Source: Aporhodopirellula sallentina SM41 (GTDB taxonomy: Bacteria > Planctomycetota > Planctomycetia > Pirellulales > Pirellulaceae). Taken from it: a stretch of 64,000 bases of DNA. A program made the translations under genes and the position numbers. Where the stretch lies: NCBI RefSeq assembly GCF_000346505.1, contig NZ_ANOH01000197.1:1-64000 (forward strand). The letters are read 5' to 3'. This document shows, piece by piece, positions 54,901-63,420 of this stretch; position 1 is the first letter of the stretch; every line of letters begins with the position of its first letter. Below the pieces are notes generated by a model. That model was not told the origin of the DNA, made no database searches, and worked only from the letters and a program-made list of their open reading frames with translations.

Positions 54901-56094
54901 TGCGTCGAACGCAAACTCGATAAACTCGCCCGCCGTTGGCAAACCCTTGCGACAGCGAGCTGCCTGCTCGAAGACGTTTGCGGCACGTTCGAGCGCGAAC
55001 GCCAACCGGAAACGCTCCGTGAAGCGTCGTCGTTCCTGAACCAATTGACCGATGGGAAATACACTCGCATCTGGACGCCGCTGGGCACCAACCAATTGAA
55101 GATTGACGACAACGACGGAAAGGCGTTGCCGCTCGAGGTCCTCAGCCGTGGTACCGGCGAAGCCGTTTTCATCGCACTGCGTCTTTCGCTCGCGGCCGCC
55201 TATGCCCGACGCGGTGTCATGCTGCCATTGGTTCTCGACGACGTGCTCGTGAACTTTGACGGGGAACGCGCCGAACACGCCGCCCGAACCCTGCAAACGT
55301 TCGCCGAACTCGGGCACCAGGTCATGATGTTCACCTGCCACGATCACATCGTCGAAATCTTCCACCAAATCGGTGTCGAAGTTCGCCAAATGCCCGCACA
55401 GGGAACGCCGGGCCGAGCAAGCATCCTGCCTCCGCCGGAAGAATCCTACGAATACGAAGAGCCGGAATACGAAGAGGAGATGGAGGAAGAGGAACCCGAA
55501 CCGATGGCCGAAATCATCGAGCCGGAGCCGGAACCCGAACCAATGCCTGCACCGGAGCCGCTGCCGGTCGTTGTCACACCGCCACCGTTGCCGCTCGCCC
55601 GACCCGCGTCACTCGTTGTGGAAAACCGCGTACAACCGACGCGTCCCAAACCGCCAAAATCGAAATACCGTTTCGGCTTTGAAAAACTGCATCGACAACA
55701 CCGACGCCGACGCGCGCCGGAAATCAAAATCGCGCCGAAGAAGATCCCCCAACCGGAACCCGTTCGCGAAACACGCGTCATCGTCGAACGCGAACCGGAA
55801 CCGATCACCGAAACTCGCGTCGTTGACAACTCGATCGGCTGGGCATGGTTCGAACGGGAACCGGCGGATGGGCGTATCGACGCCGAGGAAGCCGCCGCTC
55901 AAGCGACCCGCAATCAATGGCTCGCCGAGGAAGACCGGGTCACCGAAACCGAAACGGCGGATGACGAGTACGCCAACGGCGAGTTCGCCAAATCCGCACG
56001 CTACGACCACGATTCTGATAACGGGGGAGATGAGGTCACCAACGAAGACGAACGCTCGTGGTGGCACGGCGAAAAACTCGGCCGCGCGTCGTAG
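51982..56094 (+). CDS. YhaN/SbcC-like ATPase with central membrane helices
   Basis: A 1370-residue SMC-like ATPase. IDGFGVWTGLSVDSL and Walker A LFYGPNEAGKTTLMQFL (residues ~27-45) open it, followed by long coiled coils. In the middle, two membrane helices (~496-520 and ~530-548, LLGLPFVVGGMLVLYGLFNV...) interrupt the coil, as in B. subtilis YhaN. A charged insert (~716-806, rich in Asn/Arg/Asp/Tyr) follows. The ABC signature VLSRGTGEAVFIALRLS and Walker B LPLVLDDVLVNFD lie near residues 1050-1095. A Glu/Pro-rich tail (~1152-1370, EEPEYEEEMEEEEPEPMAE) ends the protein and is not part of the family. It acts with the YhaO-like product in DNA-end metabolism, probably at the membrane. Confidence 0.88.
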   Translation: MKIKDIQIDGFGVWTGLSVDSLSEGMTLFYGPNEAGKTTLMQFLRAMLYGFTPERRGRYLPPIHGGSPGGAIRVTGPGGGYEIRRHSQLTDADTTGRLTVTGTDGLSQGQHRLSMLLGQIDEPIFTNVFAIGIRELQELSTLDDTSAADELYKLSSGLDRVSLVDVLRSLRAGRTELIGKDTSSQSEEEAAANHLAGLLTRREKLRDEIQRLTGQTRRWSEMATQRRTQSQEIESLRGRMVAWEREARCVEIATSVHEPWQKRAQLTAEIEAIEGEAHLPDDAPSQLVQIDALIEERKAKIEEIRNRRRSLRDKAEQLPVNKRLFDLQGRIEAATQQATWVEALEEQIDRIDTQIEKARKQVEADADRLGIDEHERMQIAEGDTGSLPDLSRSTLAALSGPAKNVKEQSFLLKQARTEGKTHKARAEKLGEKLQDVLNRAHASDLQQAIRRENDNISSLRHRIQLGQHLEKLTRHYRDLESESIELTTDEALPMDRLFLLGLPFVVGGMLVLYGLFNVFQITTFVARPNPTQGMLCIMFGAMALLVYYLSRERGQRSTVNDLEDCERQIESVRRQIREIESEREEVDSHLPTSNESLEARLRESETLLAELEESLPVYHSHEAAMQSYKASYARATKAAEGMKEARREWTATLDRLGLANTLSPKSVRTLGDGYETLQASLRRLQDLRDEREQRRRERQTIAKRIETLYIEALDASEGNTSAAEHGYNDEYEPEQRDSSDRNRNKKREKNRRSKGNRDSAQYRSLGPNGYEDDYENVDQDRYQDDDSESFSRRTSAISGSASTALKSRSNPLDQLNHLHEELARQQHWIKQRRDLKAQDQQYKKQHASHASTIERAEQQRRALWAKCGVATAEQFYQIVDRKSLLAQLMEERDSVDKQIRTMIGTSVQYEDVEREIEGAKASDLERRWDSLTTRMTETEARIASMQTAQGELAASMKQLGDDDRLMTARLELGCVERKLDKLARRWQTLATASCLLEDVCGTFERERQPETLREASSFLNQLTDGKYTRIWTPLGTNQLKIDDNDGKALPLEVLSRGTGEAVFIALRLSLAAAYARRGVMLPLVLDDVLVNFDGERAEHAARTLQTFAELGHQVMMFTCHDHIVEIFHQIGVEVRQMPAQGTPGRASILPPPEESYEYEEPEYEEEMEEEEPEPMAEIIEPEPEPEPMPAPEPLPVVVTPPPLPLARPASLVVENRVQPTRPKPPKSKYRFGFEKLHRQHRRRRAPEIKIAPKKIPQPEPVRETRVIVEREPEPITETRVVDNSIGWAWFEREPADGRIDAEEAAAQATRNQWLAEEDRVTETETADDEYANGEFAKSARYDHDSDNGGDEVTNEDERSWWHGEKLGRAS

Positions 56095-56170
56095 GATCAA
56101 TAGGGACGTAGCCGAAGTTGCCTAGAGTTCGAACAGCTTTATTGGTCGTTTTGCATCGGCTGTTCTGGGA

Positions 56171-56200
56171 GGGTCCGTCTTGGAAAGACGAACCTACGTG
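56171..56200 (-). repeat. Family C palindromic repeat, copy 3
   Basis: GGGTCCGTCTTGGAAAGACG then AACCTACGTG. It matches the reverse complement of the copy at 16619 and lies between the YhaN-like and DUF1569 genes. Confidence 0.8.
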
Positions 56201-56285
56201 TTGCCTGTTGTTCACAGGAATGATGCGAATGCTTTAGAATTCGCGAACATCTTCCGCATCCCTGCTCGAACGTTAGCTTCCTACG

Positions 56286-56741
56286 ATGAACCATCGCTCA
56301 CTGCATTTCGACACATTGAACGACGCGATGGCGGAAGCCGAGCGTCTCGCCGCGACCGACGTCGTTACAACGGGTTCGTATTCCTTCGGACAAATCCTCG
56401 ACCATCTCGGACGAACGCTTCGAATGGCAACCGGCGACATCGATCCGCCGAAAGTCCCGCTATTACTGAAGTTGTTCGGTCCGCTCGTCCGCGGCCGCAT
56501 CATCAAAGGTCCCGCGAAACCAGGCTTTAAACTTCCATCGGTATTGCAGGACTACTTCTGGTCCCAAGACGACATCCCGGTCGATTCGGCATTGAGCGAC
56601 CTGAAGTCCGCTCATCAACGATTCGCAGGCATGCAGGAAGTCCCTCGAAACCCCATGTTCGGAAAGCTCTCGCACGAGCAGACCGAGCAATTGCAATGTC
56701 GACATTTCGAGTTGCACTTGGGTTTTGTCAACGAAGCTTAG
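56286..56741 (+). CDS. DUF1569 (DinB-like) protein
   Basis: A 151-residue protein. RLAATDVVTTGSYSFGQILD, then HLGRTLRMA, carries the His of the DinB-like helical bundle. HLGFV near the C-terminus (ELHLGFVNEA) would supply the third ligand-type His. PGFKLPSVLQDYFW and DSALSDLKSAHQRFAG are also typical of DUF1569, a family common in planctomycetes. It may bind a metal and act as a small thiol transferase-like protein (inference from fold only). Confidence 0.85.
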   Translation: MNHRSLHFDTLNDAMAEAERLAATDVVTTGSYSFGQILDHLGRTLRMATGDIDPPKVPLLLKLFGPLVRGRIIKGPAKPGFKLPSVLQDYFWSQDDIPVDSALSDLKSAHQRFAGMQEVPRNPMFGKLSHEQTEQLQCRHFELHLGFVNEA

Positions 56742-56776
56742 TGGGCGCTGTGTTGCAAATTGTCCGTTCGCACCTG

Positions 56777-56808
56777 ATCTTGTTGAATCCTTAACAAGAT
56801 GCACTACC
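56777..56808 (+). repeat. Family B palindromic repeat, copy 2
   Basis: ATCTTGTT, then GAATCC, then TTAACAAGAT form a short stem, followed by GCACTACC. The right end (TTAACAAGATGCACTAC) matches TTAACAAGATCCACTAC at 15492-15508. Confidence 0.78.
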
Positions 56809-56901
56809 AGTCGGCGGCGGCGAAAACGTTCCGTCTTGCGGCATTCCAAATTGCCTATCTTTTGTTGACGTGGGGCGAGCGAACTTCCTAGTCTCGCTCG
56901 C

Positions 56902-59124
56902 ATGTTCTGTTTCACGCCCCCTGTCCCGAACGACGCGACGCACTCTCGGTGCACGACGTCCCTTGCTTCGGCGGATTCTTTCCGCCGGATGTTCGGTTGG
57001 TGTTTGGTGATGGCGACTCTGCTGTGCGGAACATCCGGATGCATCACGGCTCGTTATCTCGAAAACAGACCGATCCGTGACAACGCGCTCGAAAGCACTT
57101 TGCATCTGCTGCGTTGGCGTGGCCCGGAGATCAGCGAACGAACACAACACACGCTGCGACGTTACGGATTGACCGAAACGTACGAAAAGGACTGCGTCGT
57201 CTGCAACAAACAACTCCGCGAGTTGCATCGGCAAAACCTCGACCCCGAACTGACCTATGCGGTTTCGGAACTCGCGTACGTCGAAGGCAAAAAGGCCGAA
57301 CGGCTCGGTCACACTAGCGATGCGATGAACCACTACGGCATCGCACTGACGACGAGCTATCGATACCTGTTTGGGCCGCAACTCGCTGAAGTTCGCAACC
57401 AATACGACCCTCAATTCCGCGCGGTCTGTGATTTGTACAACGAATCACTCGAAGACCTACTGCGGGTGCTCTGTGCCGAAAATCGTTTACGGCCCGGACA
57501 GACCTACACGATCCAAACGGCGGATCGCAAATTCGTTATTCGCACCGAAATGCGTGGCGGTTGGAAACCGGACGAGTTTGACCGATATGAATTTGTGAGC
57601 GATTTCGACATCAAAACGCTTCGCAATCGACACACCACATTCGGCCTCGGCGTTCCGTTGGTCGCGGTGCGCAAACCGCGTGGCCGGGAAGACGCCCGCG
57701 AGAAGTACTACCCCGAAGGCCTCAGTTATGCCGTCACGGCGCTGCTGCGGTGTTCGACCGGAAAAGACGGAGCCTACGCCAAATCGCAGGAGTTGTTTCC
57801 GTCATCGGACAACACGCGTCCGGACATTCGTCTGGCCAGCCACAACGTCGCCACGCCGTACTACGCGAACGAAGATCCCAATGAAACGCCCGTCTGCGTA
57901 CTCGAGTTCTTTGACCCGCTGCGTGCGAACCAGATCAAACTCGGCGACGATTGGGTGCCACTCGAAACCGACCTCACCACGCCGCTGGCATACTTCCTCG
58001 ACAGCCCCGAATACCGCAAACGCGACCGCGCGACCGAAGGACTCCTCGATCCCGACGACGCGCAGCAGAAACGCGGGCTGTACATGCTCGAACCGTACGA
58101 CCCCAACCGTATCCCCGTGCTGATGGTGCACGGACTGTGGTCGAGCCCGCTGACTTGGATGGACATGTTCAACGACCTCAGGAGTTTTCCTGAGATCCGG
58201 CAACGCTATCAGTTCTGGTTCTATCTCTATCCGTCGGGGCAACCGTTCTGGCTCAGCGCGACGCAGCTCCGCAGCGATTTGTTTGCCATGCGACAAACCT
58301 TTGACGCGACCGGACAAGACCGTGCGATCGACAACATGGTCCTCGTCGGGCACAGCATGGGTGGATTGATTTCGCGAATGCAAACGATCGACAGCGGCGA
58401 TGACTTTTGGAACATCGTCAGCGACCAACCCAAAGAAAAGTTGCGTGGCCCCCCTCAGGACGTCAACAAACTCGTCAGTGCGTTGGAGTTCCGACCGAAC
58501 AAATCCATCAGCCGCGTGATCACGATCGGCACACCGCACCGCGGCAGCGATCTGGCGAACTCGGCGACCCGTTGGTTGGCCGGCAAACTGATCAAACTGC
58601 CGAAGATGGCAATCTCGACCAGCAATCGTTTGACGCGAGCGAACCCCGGGTTCTTCCGCGACACGCGTTTGCTGACCGAAGCCAATGCGGTCGACTCGCT
58701 CGCACCGGACTCACCAATCTTCCCGGTCATGTTGAAAGCGAAGACGTCGCCGGAGATCGTCTACCACAACATCGTTGGCATCATGGAAGACCCACCATTA
58801 CTCGCGGGACCAAACTACCAAGGCGACGGTGTGGTCGAATACGAAAGCGCCAAGATGGAAGACGTCAAAAGCGAGCTGATCGTCGACTCAACGCATACGA
58901 AGATTCACATGGAAGGGAAATCGATCTTCGAGGTCCGGCGTATCCTGCTCGAACATCTCCGCGATGTCGATTCGGAGGATCGTCTGGCATGGGAAGCGCC
59001 GACCCGCACGCCGTTGGCGACGGATGGTTTGATCTCGGACCCGCGATTCCGATACGAGAACCAAAACGCCCAGCACTCGGTCTTCCAAGTCTCCGGCAGC
59101 AATAGCCCAACGGACCGTCGATAG
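56902..59124 (+). CDS. Alpha/beta-hydrolase lipoprotein
   Basis: A 740-residue frame. The ATG at 56989 (MFGWCLVMATLLCGTSGC) is a good alternative start, since it begins a lipoprotein signal whose lipobox Cys is residue 47 of the long form. A ~350-residue N-terminal domain (YLENRPIRDNALESTLHLLR ... LTYAVSELAYVEGKKAERLG, TPR-like helices, then a beta region) precedes the hydrolase. VLMVHGLWSSPLTWMDMF is the oxyanion-side loop (residue ~407) and MVLVGHSMGGLISRM the nucleophile elbow with Ser (~484). VITIGTPHRGSDLA and the late DSTHTKIHM with His follow. It is probably an envelope esterase or lipase; the substrate is unknown. Confidence 0.85.
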   Translation: MFCFTPPVPNDATHSRCTTSLASADSFRRMFGWCLVMATLLCGTSGCITARYLENRPIRDNALESTLHLLRWRGPEISERTQHTLRRYGLTETYEKDCVVCNKQLRELHRQNLDPELTYAVSELAYVEGKKAERLGHTSDAMNHYGIALTTSYRYLFGPQLAEVRNQYDPQFRAVCDLYNESLEDLLRVLCAENRLRPGQTYTIQTADRKFVIRTEMRGGWKPDEFDRYEFVSDFDIKTLRNRHTTFGLGVPLVAVRKPRGREDAREKYYPEGLSYAVTALLRCSTGKDGAYAKSQELFPSSDNTRPDIRLASHNVATPYYANEDPNETPVCVLEFFDPLRANQIKLGDDWVPLETDLTTPLAYFLDSPEYRKRDRATEGLLDPDDAQQKRGLYMLEPYDPNRIPVLMVHGLWSSPLTWMDMFNDLRSFPEIRQRYQFWFYLYPSGQPFWLSATQLRSDLFAMRQTFDATGQDRAIDNMVLVGHSMGGLISRMQTIDSGDDFWNIVSDQPKEKLRGPPQDVNKLVSALEFRPNKSISRVITIGTPHRGSDLANSATRWLAGKLIKLPKMAISTSNRLTRANPGFFRDTRLLTEANAVDSLAPDSPIFPVMLKAKTSPEIVYHNIVGIMEDPPLLAGPNYQGDGVVEYESAKMEDVKSELIVDSTHTKIHMEGKSIFEVRRILLEHLRDVDSEDRLAWEAPTRTPLATDGLISDPRFRYENQNAQHSVFQVSGSNSPTDRR

Positions 59125-59359
59125 CGGTAGCACACCCGTCGGGGCAAAGACCTGGCTGTTACCCATAAGTCGGTATTTATGCAGGGAGGGATCTCAAGCC
59201 ATTAGCCCCATGTCGCGTCAGTGCACCAGGGAAGATCGACCATAAGAAGTTCTGACCGCCCCCGAAGGTGGTCCCTTCGCTCGACCGCCGGCAACTTGCT
59301 AAAACGACTTCGGCGTACAGAAACTTGCGAGTAATCAACAGGGGACAACGCTGTCAGGC

Positions 59360-59410
59360 GATCTTCCCGGCCACGCGATCTTCCCAGGCACGTGACCTTC
59401 CCAGGCGCAT
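59360..59410. repeat. 17-bp tandem repeat, three units
   Basis: GATCTTCCCGGCCACGC (59360), GATCTTCCCAGGCACGT (59377) and GACCTTCCCAGGCGCAT (59394). Confidence 0.85.
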
Positions 59411-59581
59411 ATCCAACCGCCACGCCACCGATCGCGATTTCTAACGCGAGCGGCGAGGGCTTCTTCTCGCGTCTTTCCGATTCATTTGCCCTCTTTCGGA
59501 AGAGCATCCGACGCAACTCGGCGACAGCGGAAACACCCGCGACTTAGAACGCCGGTAAGCGACCAAACGCCCTCTCTTGAG

Positions 59582-59616
59582 TGAATTTTGTCACAGGTTA
59601 GAGAGAATTCTTTCGC
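59582..59616 (+). promoter_or_regulatory. Putative DeoR operator, upstream pair
   Basis: TGAATTTTGTCAC at 59582-59594 and AGAATTCTTTCGC at 59604-59616 are spaced 22 bases start to start. The first is part of GTGAATTTTGTCAC with GTGA/TCAC ends. Confidence 0.5.
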
Positions 59617-59706
59617 GCCGGCCCTTCAACCGGGTGCGACAAGCTGTCTATTTTCGCCAATCACCCCCTTTTTCGGACTTAAGTGCTTGCATCACGCCCG
59701 CGATGG

Positions 59707-59740
59707 AAGAATACTTTCACCTCCTGACAGAATTCTTTCA
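59707..59740 (+). promoter_or_regulatory. Putative DeoR operator, downstream pair
   Basis: AGAATACTTTCAC at 59707-59719 and AGAATTCTTTCAC at 59728-59740 are spaced 21 bases start to start, two helical turns, and end 20 bases before the regulator's TTG start. DeoR proteins typically bind repeated half-sites of this kind, often controlling their own operon. Confidence 0.55.
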
Positions 59741-59760
59741 CGCTCACCTGATCCACTCCT

Positions 59761-60672
59761 TTGTCCACCGAGTCGCGACGCGAGAAACTGCGAGACCACG
59801 TCCGAACCCAAGGGTTCGCGGCGTTGGGTGAACTGACGTCCATTCTCGGCGTCAGCGAATCGACGGTGCGCCGCGACCTCGAAGTACTCGAAGAGGCCGG
59901 CCAGACCCGCCGAACTCACGGCGGTGTTTATTGGACAGGCGAGACCGACACGATTGCGACGTTCCGGTCGCATCGCGATGACGGTTGGGCGCGGAAGCAG
60001 GCGATCGGACGTGCCGCCGCCAATCTGATCGATGATGGCGAGACGATTCTTCTCGACGGTGGTAGCACGGTCTACGAACTCGCCCGGTTGATCGTGAACC
60101 GTCCGCTCCAAGTGGTCACCAATTCTTTACCGGTCGCACATCTGCTTTCGACGAGCGATTCGATCGACCTGATCATGATCGGCGGGTGCGTTCGGCGACG
60201 GACCTCGGTAACGATCGGACCGATGGCCGACGCGATGCTCGCGGACATCAACGTCAGCAAAACGTTTCTTTCGGTCGCTGGAGTCACCGAACGTGGCTTC
60301 TTCAACAGCGACATGATGTTGGTCGAGAGCGAGAAGGCGATGATGGCCGCCGCCGACCAAACCATCGTGCTCGCCGACAGCACCAAGTTCGGCAAGGTCA
60401 GTCTGTCCCAAATATGCCGGTTGGAAGACGTGGGGCAGGTACTAACCGACGATGAGTTGGACAACTCATGGAAATCTATATTCGATCCGACTGGCACCGA
60501 ACTAACGTTGGCATCGACAAAGCACACTGACGCGTCTGCGGAGAAACAATCCCAGACGCCAGCCGATTCTTCATCATCGGCCGCACCCCAGGGCCAGCCT
60601 TCGGGTCCCCAACCGCACATTCATTCCCTTTCCCGCTCCTCACACCCAGCCGATTCGGCCAACTCCCTATGA
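59761..60672 (+). CDS. DeoR/GlpR-family transcriptional regulator of the microcompartment operon
   Basis: A 303-residue regulator starting at TTG 59761. The DeoR helix-turn-helix is [20 protein letters not shown], then [20 protein letters not shown] (residues ~18-55). The effector domain has [50 protein letters not shown], then [16 protein letters not shown] and [14 protein letters not shown]. These are the phosphosugar-binding motifs of the family. The last ~50 residues are Ser/Pro/Gln-rich and extra. The stop overlaps the pduL start (ATGA), so it is the first gene of the operon and probably self-regulated. The inducer is likely a fucose- or rhamnose-pathway phosphate (inference). Confidence 0.92.
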   Translation: MSTESRREKLRDHVRTQGFAALGELTSILGVSESTVRRDLEVLEEAGQTRRTHGGVYWTGETDTIATFRSHRDDGWARKQAIGRAAANLIDDGETILLDGGSTVYELARLIVNRPLQVVTNSLPVAHLLSTSDSIDLIMIGGCVRRRTSVTIGPMADAMLADINVSKTFLSVAGVTERGFFNSDMMLVESEKAMMAAADQTIVLADSTKFGKVSLSQICRLEDVGQVLTDDELDNSWKSIFDPTGTELTLASTKHTDASAEKQSQTPADSSSSAAPQGQPSGPQPHIHSLSRSSHPADSANSL

Positions 60673-61418
60673 GCACAACCGTCGATCGAGCACAGATCGA
60701 AGCGCTCGTCCGCAGCGCGATCCGTCAAGCCCAAAGCGGCTCCTCCCAACCCAGCCCGTCGGCTCCGGTTCTCTCCGGCGCACCCGGTGGTGAACCACTC
60801 GGTTGGGTCAACGGCAAACCGAATCTCCGCGTCAGCATTTCGGCACGTCATTGCCACCTGACCGACGAGCACGTGGAAATTCTCTTCGGACGCGGCAGCG
60901 TTCTCGAACCCGATAAAGACCTCTACCAAGACGGCTTCTACGCGGCCAAACAAACCGTAATGGTCGTTGGACCGCGTCGCCGAATGTTGCCCAACGTTCG
61001 CGTTCTCGGCCCGACTCGTCCGGCCAGCCAACTCGAACTCGCATTCACCGACTCGATCTCGCTCGGGATCGATGCTCCGGTTCGACACAGCGGCAAGATC
61101 GAAGGCACACCAGGCTGCGTTCTCGTCGGACCGGCCGGCTCGGTGCAACTCGACCAAGGTGTGATCCGCGCGGCACGACACGTTCACATGAACGATCATG
61201 ACGCGGCGTTTTATGGCGTCTCCAACGGCGACATGATGCAGCTAGTCATCAAGAGCAAGGACTGCAGCGTGATCTTCGACGACGTTCTCGTCCGCGAAGA
61301 CAAAGCCGCCAAACTCGAAGTTCACATTGATACGGACGAAGGCAACGCGTGCAATCTCGACGCGGCCACCGAAGTAACCATCCAACCGATGCCCAAACCG
61401 TGTGCGTGCGGGCACTGA
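60669..61418 (+). CDS. pduL: Phosphotransacylase PduL (microcompartment type)
   Basis: A 249-residue enzyme converting propanoyl-CoA to propanoyl phosphate. Its N-terminus ([19 protein letters not shown]) is an amphipathic encapsulation-peptide-like helix, followed by a Ser/Pro linker. The duplicated PduL domain starts with [20 protein letters not shown] near residue 50, where the two His are zinc ligands. [20 protein letters not shown] follows, then the second half [20 protein letters not shown] near 165 with the other ligands. The usual length is ~210; the extra is the N-terminal targeting part and a Cys-rich tail (PKPCACGH). It links CoA recycling inside the shell with acetate kinase. Confidence 0.95.
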   Translation: MSTTVDRAQIEALVRSAIRQAQSGSSQPSPSAPVLSGAPGGEPLGWVNGKPNLRVSISARHCHLTDEHVEILFGRGSVLEPDKDLYQDGFYAAKQTVMVVGPRRRMLPNVRVLGPTRPASQLELAFTDSISLGIDAPVRHSGKIEGTPGCVLVGPAGSVQLDQGVIRAARHVHMNDHDAAFYGVSNGDMMQLVIKSKDCSVIFDDVLVREDKAAKLEVHIDTDEGNACNLDAATEVTIQPMPKPCACGH

Positions 61419-61470
61419 TTGACCTTTCATTGTTTCTACCTCCCCAACCCTCTCAGAAGGACCAAATTCG

Positions 61471-61764
61471 ATGGCAAAAATTAGTGAAGCGCTCGGCATG
61501 ATCGAGACCAAAGGGTTCGTCGCCCTGGTCGAAGCATCCGACGCGATGATGAAGGCTGCCAATGTGCAGTTCCTCGGATGGGACAAAGTCGGTGCGGGTC
61601 TCGCCGCCGTCTTCGTCACCGGTGACGTCGCCGCCGTCAAAGCCGCTACCGACGCCGGGGCAGCAGCCGCCGGTCGCATCGGCGAAGTCGTCAGCGTTCA
61701 GGTGATTCCACGTCCGCACGCGGATTTGGAAAAGATCATGAAGCTGCCTGCCACCAAAAAATAG
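61471..61764 (+). CDS. BMC-H shell protein 1
   Basis: A 97-residue single BMC domain that forms hexameric shell tiles. [20 protein letters not shown], then AMMKAANV, the pore loop [20 protein letters not shown], then [20 protein letters not shown] and [14 protein letters not shown] follow PduA/EutM closely. The pore residues are Gly-Ala-Gly, a small polar/neutral pore suited to aldehyde-pathway metabolites. An AGAAGGA ribosome site lies 9 bases upstream of the ATG. The lysine-ending tail (LPATKK) is short. Confidence 0.97.
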   Translation: MAKISEALGMIETKGFVALVEASDAMMKAANVQFLGWDKVGAGLAAVFVTGDVAAVKAATDAGAAAAGRIGEVVSVQVIPRPHADLEKIMKLPATKK

Positions 61765-61824
61765 TCGCACGCGATTCGTAACACACATCATCTCTTAGAT
61801 CTCCACTTATAAGAATTTTCTCCA

Positions 61825-62094
61825 ATGAATGACGCAATCGGATTGATTGAAACCAAAGGTTTGCTTCCCCTCGTCGAAGCAACCGACGCGATGGCCAAGG
61901 CGGCCAACGTTCAAATCGTCAAACGGGTCGACCTCGGTGGCGGTCTCGTCACGACCGTCGTCAGTGGTGACGTCGGCAGCGTTCGCGCAGCCGTCGAAGC
62001 CGGTGCCGCGGCAGCAGCCCAGGTCGGCGAACTCGTCAGCAGCCACATCATCCCACGTCCTGCTGACGGATTGCTCGGAGCCTACTTCAGCTAG
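61825..62094 (+). CDS. BMC-H shell protein 2
   Basis: An 89-residue BMC domain. NDAIGLIETKGLLPLVEATD, then AMAKAANVQIV and DLGGGLVTTVVSGDVGSVRA with AVEAGAAAAAQVGELVSSHI and IPRPADGLL. The pore reads Gly-Gly-Gly, different from the first shell protein, so the two hexamers may pass different metabolites. It follows 60 bases after the first BMC-H gene and has no clear Shine-Dalgarno site. Confidence 0.97.
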   Translation: MNDAIGLIETKGLLPLVEATDAMAKAANVQIVKRVDLGGGLVTTVVSGDVGSVRAAVEAGAAAAAQVGELVSSHIIPRPADGLLGAYFS

Positions 62095-62135
62095 TCAGCG
62101 ATTATCACGGCCTTCGTTTCTCAAGGAAGAATCCC

Positions 62136-63374
62136 ATGCTCATCCTCGTAGCGAACCTGGGTAGCACCAGTTTCAAATACAAACTGCTCGACGTCAGCGG
62201 TGACCTGCAATCGCCCGACGTGCGACCCGATGACCGTGTGCTCGCACGCGGTGCGGTCGAACGAATCGGCGATGCGTCCACGAGTCGATGTGAAGTCACG
62301 ATCGGTGATTATCACAACGAGTCGGAGATGCCGGTTCCCGACCACGGCGTCGCAGTGCAAGCGTGTTTGGACCAGCTAACCGATCCGCAAAACGGGTGTT
62401 TGAAAGACGCCGCGGAAGTTTCCGCGATCGGTTTCAAAGCCGTTCACGGCGGACGCAAGAGTGGGACATTCCTGGTTGACGATGACGTGCTCGACGCGAT
62501 GGCGGAAATGAACGCCGCCGCGCCCGCGCACAACCCGCCGTACATCGCCGCAATGAAGCTATTGCGGGAACGTTTCCCAGACCTTCCGTTAGTCGCCGCG
62601 TTTGAAACCGAATTCCACGACACCATCCCAGAGGCACGTCGCGCTTACGCGATTCCTTCTCAGTGGCGTCAGGATTACCAGGTTCAAAAGTGGGGATTCC
62701 ACGGTTCGAGTCATCGATTCATCGCTGAACGTGCCGCCGAATTGCTCGGACGCGAAGACGCGAAAATCATTTCCTGTCACCTTGGCGGCAGCAGCTCGCT
62801 GACTGCGATCGAGAGTGGCAAGAGCGTGATGACCACGATGGGAATGACTCCGCAAACTGGTCTTCCACAGAACAACCGTGTCGGGGACTTCGACCCGTTC
62901 GCACTGCCGTTGTTGATCGAACGAACGGGCCAATCGCTCGAATCGTTGCTGAAACAACTCGCTAGTGAAGGCGGGCTCAAAGGACTCAGTGAACGCAGCG
63001 GTGACCTTCGGGACATCGAAGCGGCTGCGGACGAAGGCGACGCGAAGTCTCAACTCGCCTTGTCGGTTTTCGTTGAAGAAATCCGACGGCACATGGGCGG
63101 CATGATCGTCGCCATGGGCGGTCTCGACGCGATCGTCTTTACCGGCGGAATCGGCGAGAATTCGGAAGTCGTGCGGCAAGCCGTTTGTGCGAATCTCGAC
63201 AACCTCGGCATCGCAATCGATTCCTCCAAAAACCTAAACCATCGCTCCGAATCAAAACAATCAGGCGGCGAAGGCAGCCTGCATGACGGTTCCAGCAACG
63301 TTCAAATTTGGGTCATCCCCACGAACGAAGAATGGATCGTCGCGAAACGAGCGAAAAAAGCAATCGGCAGTTAA
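62136..63374 (+). CDS. ackA: Acetate/propionate kinase
   Basis: A 412-residue acyl-phosphate kinase. LILVANLGSTSFKYKLLDV (phosphate-1, with a variant G-S-T-S in place of GSSS), GFKAVHGG, AAPAHNPPYIAAMKLL, FETEFHDTIPEARRAYAIP and WGFHGSSHRFIAERAAELLG, then IISCHLGGSSSLTAIESGKS with VMTTMGMTPQTGLPQNNRVG are present, and IVFTGGIGENSEVVR closes the active site. It makes ATP from the acyl phosphate released by PduL. An AAGGAAG site precedes the ATG. The N-terminus has an insert near residues 25-45 (DLQSPDVRPDD). Confidence 0.93.
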   Translation: MLILVANLGSTSFKYKLLDVSGDLQSPDVRPDDRVLARGAVERIGDASTSRCEVTIGDYHNESEMPVPDHGVAVQACLDQLTDPQNGCLKDAAEVSAIGFKAVHGGRKSGTFLVDDDVLDAMAEMNAAAPAHNPPYIAAMKLLRERFPDLPLVAAFETEFHDTIPEARRAYAIPSQWRQDYQVQKWGFHGSSHRFIAERAAELLGREDAKIISCHLGGSSSLTAIESGKSVMTTMGMTPQTGLPQNNRVGDFDPFALPLLIERTGQSLESLLKQLASEGGLKGLSERSGDLRDIEAAADEGDAKSQLALSVFVEEIRRHMGGMIVAMGGLDAIVFTGGIGENSEVVRQAVCANLDNLGIAIDSSKNLNHRSESKQSGGEGSLHDGSSNVQIWVIPTNEEWIVAKRAKKAIGS

Positions 63375-63420
63375 TCCGCCGCCGTTACCCAAACCAACTC
63401 CCCACTTCCCCAATCCCAGC

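Larger units (their letters stand above)
59125..59760. other. Long upstream region of the microcompartment operon
   Basis: About 640 bases with no convincing gene. A minus-strand frame at 59202-59516 is Arg-rich and crosses the 17-bp tandem at 59360-59410, so it is not called. The right half holds four copies of a GAATTCTTTCAC-like motif (see the operator entries). The operon promoter should lie between the two pairs or just after them. Confidence 0.6.

Noticed and set aside
53968-55389. 473-residue frame antisense to the YhaN-like gene
   Set aside because: It is a shadow of the coding strand, which has Walker A, signature and Walker B motifs; the antisense product has no family features.
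59202-59516. 104-residue minus-strand frame upstream of the microcompartment operon
   Set aside because: Arg-rich, crosses a tandem repeat, no ribosome site and no recognisable domain.
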